Positions 7,821-16,265 of a stretch of 35,863 nt of DNA are shown here, piece by piece. Below the pieces are notes generated by a model. It saw only the letters and a list, made by a program, of their open reading frames with translations. It made no database searches and had not been told where the DNA came from. How positions within the stretch are numbered: the first letter of the stretch is position 1; every line of letters begins with the position of its first letter. A program made the translations under genes and the position numbers. This DNA is from Bacteroidales bacterium (GTDB lineage: Bacteria; Bacteroidota; Bacteroidia; Bacteroidales; F082): contig JAKSMW010000022.1 in assembly GCA_024400395.1 (NCBI GenBank), positions 1-35,863 of the forward strand. The letters are read 5' to 3'.

Positions 7821-9380
7821 TCACACCACCGCCTCGTACAACGTCCTGCCGCCGACATCGACAGTCTTGAACTCCGGTTTTTTGTTCTTGTTGAAGCAGA
7901 AGCTCACGAGATAGCCGGTGTCCAAGTGGAAATAGTCGAGGTACTCCGCTAATTGCTGTTCGCCGCGTTCGTTGTAGCTGTCGCCGCGCCAGATCTTCAG
8001 TTCGATGACGTATTGGTGTCCGAGGTAGTCAACGACGATGTCGGTGCGGGTCTCGTCGCGTGTCTCGGCCTCGACGTAATAGTTGCCGACGCCGTTTATC
8101 ACCGGGCGCAGGTAGAGCAGGAACAGCCTCCGACCCTCCTTCTCCTTGAACGCGTCGCCCTGCGAGCCGTAGATGTCGTTGTAATGAACCACGAAACGCT
8201 CTATCAGACGGCGCATGTTCAGCATCCCGTTCACGATGAACTGATTCTTGTCGAGGCTGCCATGCTGCCCTATCTCCTCCATCCTCGCCTCCGCCGTGAA
8301 CAGATTGTAGAGGCGCGTCTCAAAGATGCGGTTCGACATCCTGATGCAGCCCTGCACCTTCTTTATGAAACCGAAACGCTCGGCCAGCTGGATGTACTTC
8401 TCGTCAGGGTTGAAACTTGTCTTCTGGCCTGAAAACAGCGTCGCTTTGAGTACGTTCTTCAATTCCGGGAACTGGTCGAGCTTCTTTACCATGTCGTCGA
8501 AAAGGGTGTTGTGCTCGTCCAATATCTCATGCACCGCACCGACCACGCCCGCGCGGTCCCAGCCGAAGCCCTTGCCGTCGATTATCTGGCACAGCCGCGA
8601 CACGAGGAACGGATAGCCGCCGGAATAGGCGTAAATCTCGTTCGCGACCAAGTCTTCATCAAATGAAACGCCGCGCTCGCTCTGGTATTCGCGCAGCATA
8701 CCCGCGATGCCGTCGGCGTGGAGCGACATGTCAACGTCGAACGGGACGGCGATGTTCCACGGACTGTTGTACTGATGCTCATTCTCGTCACGTATCTTGA
8801 GCTTCAGGTTCTTGATGTCATAGACACCCGCCAATATCACCGACTGAAATGTCGGAAACTCTTTCCGCGACAGATACATGTTACGCAGCAACGCAAGAAA
8901 CTTGATGAACGAGTCGTAGTTGCCAGCCTGGTCAACCTCGTCGATGAGAAGGACCACCGGCTTCTCCGACTTGATGCACATTCTTGATATGACAAGTGAA
9001 AATTCATCCGTGGGGATCCCCCTCGCGGCTGCATACGTCTTCTGAACTTCATCCAAATACTGGTAAAGTCCCTCATCCCTGTTCTTGTCCCAAGTCATCT
9101 TGAATACTATCGCACTGACAAACGAATATGCCAACGCCATCTGAGAAGAAAACGAGCTGTCGCCGATTCCCTCGAAACTGGTCAGTATCACTTGATATTC
9201 GTCAGACAATTTGCGTCTCAATGCCTGAAGGGTCGTGGTCTTTCCGTACTGGCGGCCCCTGTTGATGCAGAAATAAAGGCCCTGCCCAACCATCTTCCTG
9301 ATGATGTTGACGCGTTCAGAAATGTCAACCATGTAATGGTCTTCGGGAAAACACGTCCCGGCGGTATTGAATTCTTTCAT
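7821..9380 (-). CDS. AAA-type ATPase with C-terminal PD-(D/E)XK nuclease-like domain
   Basis: The 519 residues have Walker A at GRQYGKTT (K47), Walker B at VVLLIDEVDQ (about 137-147), a winged-helix-like middle, and a C-terminal PD-(D/E)XK core: D447 in RTDIVVDYLG, then E460-L-K462 in VIELKIWRGD. This layout is the common Bacteroidetes AAA-like ATPase fused to a PDDEXK_9-like domain. Many such proteins are multi-copy and of unknown role; nucleic-acid binding or defence is only a possibility. The ATG at 9378-9380 follows a good -7 box. It lies downstream of the C25 array on the same strand, but has its own promoter, so it need not belong to that operon. Confidence 0.88.
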   Translation of the reverse strand: MKEFNTAGTCFPEDHYMVDISERVNIIRKMVGQGLYFCINRGRQYGKTTTLQALRRKLSDEYQVILTSFEGIGDSSFSSQMALAYSFVSAIVFKMTWDKNRDEGLYQYLDEVQKTYAAARGIPTDEFSLVISRMCIKSEKPVVLLIDEVDQAGNYDSFIKFLALLRNMYLSRKEFPTFQSVILAGVYDIKNLKLKIRDENEHQYNSPWNIAVPFDVDMSLHADGIAGMLREYQSERGVSFDEDLVANEIYAYSGGYPFLVSRLCQIIDGKGFGWDRAGVVGAVHEILDEHNTLFDDMVKKLDQFPELKNVLKATLFSGQKTSFNPDEKYIQLAERFGFIKKVQGCIRMSNRIFETRLYNLFTAEARMEEIGQHGSLDKNQFIVNGMLNMRRLIERFVVHYNDIYGSQGDAFKEKEGRRLFLLYLRPVINGVGNYYVEAETRDETRTDIVVDYLGHQYVIELKIWRGDSYNERGEQQLAEYLDYFHLDTGYLVSFCFNKNKKPEFKTVDVGGRTLYEAVV

Positions 9381-9405
9381 GTTGATGATATGTTTTTTCA
9401 GGCTG

Positions 9406-9413
9406 CAAAAATA
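9406..9413 (-). promoter_or_regulatory. Bacteroidetes -7 box, ATPase gene
   Basis: On the - strand it reads TATTTTTG, 25 bases before the ATPase ATG. The region where the -33 box should sit is made of AAAGTTTGTAAAG repeats, which offer TTTG at 13 and 30 bases spacing but not at the usual 19-21. Confidence 0.55.
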
Positions 9414-9450
9414 GTAAAAAACTTTACAAACTTTTAAACTTTACAAACTT
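9414..9450. repeat. ACTTT(A) repeat array between C25 copy 1 and ATPase gene
   Basis: About four units of 8-9 bp (AACTTTACA, AACTTTTAA, ACTTTACA, AACTTTCG). On the transcribed strand they read AAAGTTTGTAAAG, beginning 9 bases after the C25 copy 1 stop and running up to the -7 box of the ATPase gene. Confidence 0.75.
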
Positions 9451-9459
9451 TCGACTCTG

Positions 9460-12400
9460 CTATCTCTTAACGATTTTCTCCACCTTATTATTAATGGTGA
9501 CGAAATACATTCCTGCGTTAAGGTCAGAAACGTTCACTTGTACCGTCCCCGACATTCCGGCAAGGTTTCTCACCATCTGGCCGATGTTGTTGTAAATCAC
9601 GATGTCTGACATGTTTTCGCCGAGTTCGATGTTGATGACATCTGCTGCGGGATTCGGATAGACGTTCACGTTCTGCTCTGTTACGGTTTCGACATCGGTG
9701 ATGACCGTTGTCGGCGGGAACACCACGTTGTCAATCCAGGCGCAGTCGCTGCCGCTTGTAGAATACACGTCTTTGGTGTATTCCCACTTGAGTGTGTGGG
9801 TTCCGGCGGGAATGGTGTATGAAGCCTGTGTCCATGCCACCTCGCCCGACCAGTTGCCTTTCTCGCTGTCATCGATGTAGAAATGCAGTTTGTCGTAGTT
9901 TGCCTCTGAAGAGACTTTGTAATAGAAACTCACCGGGGCTTCTTGGGCCACCGTCACGGAGATGTAAAGCGATGTTGTGCCGTAATCGTCTATCATTGAA
10001 GACTTTGCGCAATACATTCCTTCGTAAGGATTTTCCGTCACCACTTCCCATGCTGTCACTACGGTGCCATGATGCCACTCGAACGAGCTGAAGTCGCCGG
10101 TCTCGAAGCCTTCCATCGAAGTGCCTACGGAGAGATAATACGATTCCTCCACTACGTATTTCCCGTAGTATGAAGCGAAGAACAGTTCATACTGAACGCC
10201 GGTCTGAGCGTCTCCACTCAAGGTGAATGCGTAGTCGATTGTATATTCCTCGCCAGCCGCGATCTCGTCAAGATGCCATTCGCCCTGTTCGGCGACGATT
10301 TCAGGATGTGAGTTGAACACGGCGAAGACCGCCGACGGGACAGCTGCGCCGCCGTTGTTTTTCATTGTGAAATGCAATGTCGCACTCTCGCCAGGGTTGA
10401 CGGCGTTGCCGTTTTCGCCTTCAAGCTCGATGCTTACGACCTGAAAATCAGGGGCATAAATCCTCGTGTTGAAATGGCTCTCCCATGTCTCGCTGCCGTT
10501 GGTGCAGACAAGGTTGAATCGGACCGGAGTGTTGTCAGGGACATCGTCGCTGACGGTGAATCCGAATGCGTTTTCGAGTGTGACGCTCTGGTTTCCTGCG
10601 ATGTTTCCGAGTGTCGCCGTCGCCTCGTTTATCGTGACATATTCGCTTTCGCACGAGAGCGTTGCCGTGATGCCGTCGGCGCCGACGCTGCCGACGTTTT
10701 TGACGACCATGTTGAAAGCGTTTGTCGTCGCGAAGTCAATCTGGCTCGCGCCGTTGGCGAGTTCATAGCTGTCATATATTATATAAGGTGTGTCGCTCGG
10801 CACCGCCATCAGTTCGACACTCTGCGGCCATGCGTTCATTCCCATGACCTTCATCGTCATCTCACCGACAGTGGCGAGGCCACCTTCAAAAGCTATCTCG
10901 GCGACGCCGTTTTCATCTGTCGTTCCCATCGCGATGACCTCGCCGTCCATATAAACGAGGCAGCGGAAGTTCTTTGCGGGATTGCCGTTGGCGTCGGCGA
11001 TTTCGACTTCAAACGACTGAGTTCCGAGCACAATCTGTGCGGGACATGACACTTCGGCTTCCATCGGTTCGTCGGTCCACACGCTGACGGCGCCGTCACC
11101 GAGGACGTTCATGTCGTAGAAGTTCCATCTCAACGCGCCTTCCTCCCACTGTCCCGGAGCCGTGACCCAAGGGGCGGTCTCACATTTGCCGTCGGCCTGT
11201 GCGCAGCTGAGGAAATGGATGCGGTCGTTGAACTGTGCGTCGGTCATCTCTCTCTCGAGGTGCGCGCCTGGGCCTTCGGTCTGCCCTTCGTTGAACCATC
11301 CGTAACGCGAGTTGCCGATGACGGCGACAGCGAAGTTGCTGATTGTCACCATCTTTTCGAGGATGCACGACTCGTCGAAAGCACCGCAGTCGCAGCCTTG
11401 CGAATGGAAAAACGTGTAGTTATGGTCAACGCCGTTGGCACCGGAGAAGTCGCTGTTCGACACGCTGTACCAGCCCGCCACGTAGCTCGAGTTGGCGTGG
11501 CCGTCGTGATGCACGTAGCTCGTGCCGGCATTGATGGCCTGCCTCAAACCAGAAGCGCTCCATGTGCCTTCTTCCTCATACATCTTTGTAAAATCGTAAT
11601 CTTCTGGATAACAAGTCGTTGTGTAGCCATTGTCATCGTGTGTGCCGATAAGGAGTTCAAGGTAATCCGAGCCGTTCGATTCAGGGTTATCATAAAGATG
11701 CTCGCCTGCCAAGATAACTTTGTGGAACTCGCCGAGAACTGGTTCCTGCTGATACTTCAAAGTCTTGTTGACCATGTTGGCAAGCTCCGTTGCGTTCTTG
11801 AACGACATACGGCTGATGCCGACTTCAGGGAGGAGGTCGTCCTCGCCTTCCTCGCCCCAGCGGTTGTTGCCGTTGTCGTTCCATGTCCCGTCAAGGCCTG
11901 AATAATAAAGGTCGGCGGGGATACCGTTGTCGGTCATGTGTTCGCCGCCCGAAAGCACATCGCAGTAGAAGCCGCGGAACGGCACGATGTTGACATCACC
12001 ACCGAGGACGACCATCATGATGCCGTTGTTCTGGTATTCCTGAATGATGTAGTTACGGATTTTCTCCTGGTTGTCGGCACCCGTCATCGAGGCGTAAATA
12101 TCTGATACCAAAGCGATTTGGTTACGGACACCTATGCTGTTGTAATAATTCTGATATTCAGCATAACCATCGACATATTCACTCGACGTGATGATAAGGA
12201 GGTCGTAGCCGGTAACTTCGCGTCCGCGTGTCTGATAACTCTCAATCATTTCAGGATTCTGTGCCAACTTACTGATTCTGTTCGAGATGGCATTGGTTTT
12301 CCAAAGCATTACGCTGTGGTCGGTCTTTGATGAAGCGAGGTTCACACGCACCGTGGCGGTCTTTGCAAACATCACCTTTCCTGTTGCCGGAATATATTGC

Positions 12401-12843
12401 ACCGGCGTGAACGACGAGAATGCGAAGCCGAAGCCGTTGAGATATTGTGTTATCACAACGCCGTGATTTTCAACTGGATAGATGCCTTTTGACGCATAAA
12501 TCGCCTCGTCTTTGACCAACTCTTTCGGAGCGATGTCGTTCATCGTCCTTGAAGGCTGATATGGAAACAAATTAATGTTTTCTCCAACTTCCTGAAAATC
12601 AGAGAGTTCAACCTCGATTGATTCAGCTTCCGCACCTTGTGGCAGCAAAAGGCTGACTGCGTAATACGGCAACGAAGGCTGACCCTGAAGAGCCGACTGC
12701 ATCGTCCCGTCAAACATAACTTGCTGATAACCGCGGAGTTCCGTGACCTGCGGGTTGTCAAAATGATAGGTCTTTTCAACTGTCTGAGCCTTGATGACAA
12801 AGCTGAAAACCGACAGAAGGACTAAAAGCGTGAGTTTTTTCAT
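9460..12843 (-). CDS. Gingipain-like C25 cysteine peptidase, T9SS-exported (copy 1)
   Basis: The 1127-residue protein starts with an SPI signal peptide (MKKLTLLVLLSVFSFVIKAQ). Residues about 20-200 resemble the C25 propeptide. The caspase-like catalytic domain starts near YDLLIITSSEYVDGY and contains GGDVNIVPFRG, IPADLYYSGLDGTWND, HHDGHAN with catalytic-type H449, and SQGCDCGAFDE with C484. The 35-residue His-Cys spacing is close to that of gingipain RgpB. Ig-like domains (about 600-870) and a jelly-roll domain ending in DCAWIDNVVFPP precede a type-A T9SS sorting domain (from about 1060: NVYPNPAADVINIEL, IGQMVRN, AGMYFVTI). It overlaps the copy 2 stop by ATGA, so translation is probably coupled. 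Cleavage specificity cannot be read from sequence. Confidence 0.92.
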   Translation of the reverse strand: MKKLTLLVLLSVFSFVIKAQTVEKTYHFDNPQVTELRGYQQVMFDGTMQSALQGQPSLPYYAVSLLLPQGAEAESIEVELSDFQEVGENINLFPYQPSRTMNDIAPKELVKDEAIYASKGIYPVENHGVVITQYLNGFGFAFSSFTPVQYIPATGKVMFAKTATVRVNLASSKTDHSVMLWKTNAISNRISKLAQNPEMIESYQTRGREVTGYDLLIITSSEYVDGYAEYQNYYNSIGVRNQIALVSDIYASMTGADNQEKIRNYIIQEYQNNGIMMVVLGGDVNIVPFRGFYCDVLSGGEHMTDNGIPADLYYSGLDGTWNDNGNNRWGEEGEDDLLPEVGISRMSFKNATELANMVNKTLKYQQEPVLGEFHKVILAGEHLYDNPESNGSDYLELLIGTHDDNGYTTTCYPEDYDFTKMYEEEGTWSASGLRQAINAGTSYVHHDGHANSSYVAGWYSVSNSDFSGANGVDHNYTFFHSQGCDCGAFDESCILEKMVTISNFAVAVIGNSRYGWFNEGQTEGPGAHLEREMTDAQFNDRIHFLSCAQADGKCETAPWVTAPGQWEEGALRWNFYDMNVLGDGAVSVWTDEPMEAEVSCPAQIVLGTQSFEVEIADANGNPAKNFRCLVYMDGEVIAMGTTDENGVAEIAFEGGLATVGEMTMKVMGMNAWPQSVELMAVPSDTPYIIYDSYELANGASQIDFATTNAFNMVVKNVGSVGADGITATLSCESEYVTINEATATLGNIAGNQSVTLENAFGFTVSDDVPDNTPVRFNLVCTNGSETWESHFNTRIYAPDFQVVSIELEGENGNAVNPGESATLHFTMKNNGGAAVPSAVFAVFNSHPEIVAEQGEWHLDEIAAGEEYTIDYAFTLSGDAQTGVQYELFFASYYGKYVVEESYYLSVGTSMEGFETGDFSSFEWHHGTVVTAWEVVTENPYEGMYCAKSSMIDDYGTTSLYISVTVAQEAPVSFYYKVSSEANYDKLHFYIDDSEKGNWSGEVAWTQASYTIPAGTHTLKWEYTKDVYSTSGSDCAWIDNVVFPPTTVITDVETVTEQNVNVYPNPAADVINIELGENMSDIVIYNNIGQMVRNLAGMSGTVQVNVSDLNAGMYFVTINNKVEKIVKR

Positions 12844-15800
12844 TTTATTATTAATTTCTGTGTTTTGCCGTTAATATTAATAAGGTATATGCCCGTTTCT
12901 TTTTCAGAAAGGTCGATGTTCAAATCATGCGAAGCGTTTTCATTTTCATAAACCATCTGACCGAGAGAATTAAAAATCTTCACAACATTCTGATTATCAT
13001 CAAGATTCACGACAAATCTTCCGTTATTCGGATTCGGATAAATCCCGAAATCATCTTCCAAATAAGAATATATGTCAGTGATTGTGGCGGTCGGTGGCAG
13101 CGTGATGTCATCGAGCCATGCGCAGTCCTGGCCGGAAGTCGTGGCACCGTCTTTGGCGTAGAACCATCTCAACTGATGATGACCGAATGTAATATCGTAG
13201 GCGGAACGACTCCAGTTCAAATTTCCCGACCACTCGCCCATCATCTCATCGTCGATGTAGAAGAAGAACTTGTCCCAGCCTTGCTCTGACGACACCTTTT
13301 TGAAAAATATAATCTGGTCATTTCCATAGACATCCATTTCAATCACGAGAACTGATTTCAGATTATCGGCAATCGGCGCGGACTTGGCGCAATAGGTGCC
13401 ACCGTGTGGATTTTCAGTCACGACAGTCCAAGGATGCTCTTCGTCATTCTGCCAGTCGAAAGCCGAAAAGTCACCTGTCTCGAAGTCTTCGACAGAATGC
13501 CCGACCGCAATTGCATAATTTCCATAAAAATTCAAATCGGAAGAATATGTACACGTAATCAATTCATAATTAACACCTTCTTCAATATCGGGGGAAAGCG
13601 AAACCTCATAGTCAGCGGTGAACTCTCCGCCGACAGCCACTGATTCGTAACCGAACACATTGTTTCCGTTTTCTATTTCAGGATGAGAGTTGTAAATCGC
13701 AAAACTCACATTTTCCATGCCGCTGTGTCCGATGTTTTTCACTGTGAAATGCAACACCGCCGACTCACCAGGCTGGAGTTGTCCGTCGCCGCCATCCTCA
13801 ATGTCAACATTCACCAAATCAAACATCGGGGCGTTCGCGACAATCTCGAAGGAGCTTGTCCACACATCAGTTCCGTTGGTGCATTCGAGGGTGAACCTAA
13901 CGACATGCTGGTCAGGAATGTTTTTGGAAACAGAGACTTCAAAAACGTTTTCCATCTCAAAGTTGCCGAGGCTGCTGATATTTGCAATCGTTGCCGTTGG
14001 ATTCAGAATCTCAACAAATTCATCGTCAGTCGTCAAAGTCGCCGTAACATTTTGAGCGTCAACAGCTCCGTAATTTTTCACAGTGACATTGAAGGTGAAA
14101 TCATCGCCGTAGTCAACTGTGCCGTCATCGACATTTGCGACGTGGTTCTCATATATAATATAAGGTGTATTCATCATCTGCGAGCTGATTGTCTTGGTTT
14201 GCGGCCAGGCGTTCTGTCCTGTTACGATGAGGTGAAGCTCTCCTTCATAGTCTAACGGATTGCCGAACACGACATTTGCGACATTGTTTTCATCGGTCTC
14301 GCCAAATCCAACAAGTTGATTGTCAGCGAACAAGCTGCAACGGAAGCCTTCAAGGATGTCGCCGGAAGCGTTGTCCAGCTGCACTTCCATGGAAGCTGTT
14401 CCGAGAGTCAGTTCATCGGCGCAGTCGATATTGACGTTCATCGGTTCATCGAGCCACGGGGCTACTGCTCCGTCGCCAAGTACGTTGATGTCGTAGAAGT
14501 TCCAGCGCAGCGCGGCGTTTTCGCCGTTGAGGGCGTTGACCCACGGTGCCGTCTGAACCTTCGCTTCCGTCAAGGCGAGAGCGAGGTTAGGCATCTTCTC
14601 AGTGTATTGAGCGTCAGTCATTTCTCGGTGCAGATGAGCCGAAGGCCCGTCGGTAGTGCCGGGCGAGAACCAGCCGTAGCGCGAGTTACCTATTGCCGCC
14701 ACGCAGAAATTCTGAATCGTGACCATGCGCTCCATGATGCAGTCTTCGTCGAAAGCACCGGCGATGCAGCCGTGAGAGAAGAAAAACGTGTAGTTGTGCG
14801 TGACGCCGTTGACCTGCGAGAAGTTGCTGTCGGTGATGTCCCAGTTATACCAACCTGCGACATAGTTGGAATTTGCGTGTCCTGCGTGATGAGTGTATTG
14901 TCCGCCGAGGTTGATGGCGGCCATCAAGTCGGAACCGATATTCGCGCCGGTCAACTCGTCAACGACGTTGAAATCATAATGTTCTGGTATGCCGATAGTG
15001 GTGTAGCCGTGCTCGTCATGATAACCGACCGCCATATTCAGATACTGGCTGCCGTAAGTCGGGCCGGTGTCGCTCATCCATTCGCTGCCGAACGTAATAT
15101 GCTGAAATTCACCGAGAACAGGATTCTGCTGATACGTCAAAGTCTTGTGAATCATGTTGTTCTGCTGCTGTGCGTTGTTAAAAGGCAGACGCGCCACGCC
15201 GATTTCCGGAAGGAGGTCGTCTTCCCCGATTTCGCCCCATTTGTTGTTATTGTTGTCGTTCCATGTCCCGTCGAGGCCTGCGAAATACAGGTCGGCCGGA
15301 ATCTCCCAGTCTTCGTATTCATCTGAAACATAACAATATAAGCCGCGATAAGGAACGATGTCGATGTCGCCGCCGAGAATCAAAGTGGAAATGCCGTTGT
15401 TCTGATATTCCTGAATGACATAATTCCGGACTTTCTCTGCGTTGTCGCGGCCTTCCATAGCCAGACAAATCTCCTCGACGGTGGTGATACGCGTTCTCCA
15501 GCCGATTCCGTTATAATATTCGACATATTCATCAAAACCTTCAACGTATTGATTTCCAGTGATGACCAAGATATCATAGCCGTCATAAATCAGCTCGCGT
15601 GTTTCGTAAGTTTCCATCATTTCAGGATTTTGTGCGAGTCTTCTCACACTTTCCTTGACGGAAGATGTATTCCTCAACATAGCGGAATGGTCTGATTTTG
15701 AATCACTTGCGTTGACGGTAACTTTCGCCGTCGTTGCGAATGAGACTTTTCCCGTTGCCGGAACGTATCTCACAGGAGTGAACGCCGAGAACGCAAAACC

Positions 15801-16214
15801 ATAGCCGTTTTTGAAATTTGTCGAAAGATTCCCTTCATTATTCGAAGGATAAATTTCTTTAGAGGAATAAACGGCATCGTTCTTTGCAAAAACGAACTTC
15901 TCTGCCTGCGAATAAGGCAAGTCAGCCTGTTTCGGCAAAAGGTTATAAACGCCATCAAGTTCTTGAAAATCTGACAGTTCCACCTTTATTGAAGCGGCTT
16001 CCATCCCATTCGGAAGAAGTAGGCTCACCGACTGCCACGGAAGGCTCGGACAACCGACCTCCGCATTTTGCATCGTGCCTTCAAAACTGATTACATCATA
16101 ACCCATCAATTTATTAACTGACGGATTATCAAAATGATACGTCTTTTCTATCGTCTGAGCTTTAATGAAAAAGCTGAAAAATGAGAAGAAAATTAAAAAT
16201 GATAACTTTTTCAT
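12840..16214 (-). CDS. Gingipain-like C25 cysteine peptidase, T9SS-exported (copy 2)
   Basis: The 1124 residues have the same architecture as copy 1: signal peptide (MKKLSFLIFFSFFSFFIKAQ), propeptide-like region, catalytic domain with HHAGHAN (H446) and SHGCIAGAFDE (C483), Ig-like domains with a DGGDGQLQPGES loop that may bind calcium, a jelly-roll ending DCAWLDDITLPP, and a T9SS sorting domain (GIYPNPNNGRFVVNL, LGQMVYEN, GIYLINI). The second Cys of the GCDC motif in copies 1 and 3 is Ala here. Its last 61 residues differ from copy 3 at only about six positions, although the bodies have diverged much more. The gene is preceded by a hairpin element that recurs at 25318, and its stop overlaps the copy 1 start. 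Confidence 0.92.
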   Translation of the reverse strand: MKKLSFLIFFSFFSFFIKAQTIEKTYHFDNPSVNKLMGYDVISFEGTMQNAEVGCPSLPWQSVSLLLPNGMEAASIKVELSDFQELDGVYNLLPKQADLPYSQAEKFVFAKNDAVYSSKEIYPSNNEGNLSTNFKNGYGFAFSAFTPVRYVPATGKVSFATTAKVTVNASDSKSDHSAMLRNTSSVKESVRRLAQNPEMMETYETRELIYDGYDILVITGNQYVEGFDEYVEYYNGIGWRTRITTVEEICLAMEGRDNAEKVRNYVIQEYQNNGISTLILGGDIDIVPYRGLYCYVSDEYEDWEIPADLYFAGLDGTWNDNNNNKWGEIGEDDLLPEIGVARLPFNNAQQQNNMIHKTLTYQQNPVLGEFQHITFGSEWMSDTGPTYGSQYLNMAVGYHDEHGYTTIGIPEHYDFNVVDELTGANIGSDLMAAINLGGQYTHHAGHANSNYVAGWYNWDITDSNFSQVNGVTHNYTFFFSHGCIAGAFDEDCIMERMVTIQNFCVAAIGNSRYGWFSPGTTDGPSAHLHREMTDAQYTEKMPNLALALTEAKVQTAPWVNALNGENAALRWNFYDINVLGDGAVAPWLDEPMNVNIDCADELTLGTASMEVQLDNASGDILEGFRCSLFADNQLVGFGETDENNVANVVFGNPLDYEGELHLIVTGQNAWPQTKTISSQMMNTPYIIYENHVANVDDGTVDYGDDFTFNVTVKNYGAVDAQNVTATLTTDDEFVEILNPTATIANISSLGNFEMENVFEVSVSKNIPDQHVVRFTLECTNGTDVWTSSFEIVANAPMFDLVNVDIEDGGDGQLQPGESAVLHFTVKNIGHSGMENVSFAIYNSHPEIENGNNVFGYESVAVGGEFTADYEVSLSPDIEEGVNYELITCTYSSDLNFYGNYAIAVGHSVEDFETGDFSAFDWQNDEEHPWTVVTENPHGGTYCAKSAPIADNLKSVLVIEMDVYGNDQIIFFKKVSSEQGWDKFFFYIDDEMMGEWSGNLNWSRSAYDITFGHHQLRWFYAKDGATTSGQDCAWLDDITLPPTATITDIYSYLEDDFGIYPNPNNGRFVVNLDDNQNVVKIFNSLGQMVYENENASHDLNIDLSEKETGIYLININGKTQKLIIK

Positions 16215-16265
16215 GTTACGACTTTTTTACTGATATGGAACCGCTTGCGGTTCTTTTACAAGGTA
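16215..16265 (-). promoter_or_regulatory. Intercistronic hairpin element, site A (CATATCAGTAAAAAAG type)
   Basis: On the - strand, a 7-bp stem GAACCGC/GCGGTTC (16238-16253) with a 2-base loop, which can equally be drawn as 6 bp with a CAAG loop, is followed by CATATCAGTAAAAAAG, then 7 bases, then the ATG of C25 copy 2. The same arrangement occurs on the + strand at 25318-25350. No T-run follows the stem, so it is not a standard terminator. It may control translation or RNA stability between copies 3 and 2. Confidence 0.6.

Noticed and set aside
7821-9380. Defence island around the ATPase-nuclease
   Set aside because: The gene stands alone with no other defence or mobile genes beside it; the family is common and multi-copy in this phylum.
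14316-15326. Long open frame on the + strand inside C25 copy 2
   Set aside because: It is antisense to a clear peptidase gene with conserved motifs, has no recognisable domain, and arises from codon composition.
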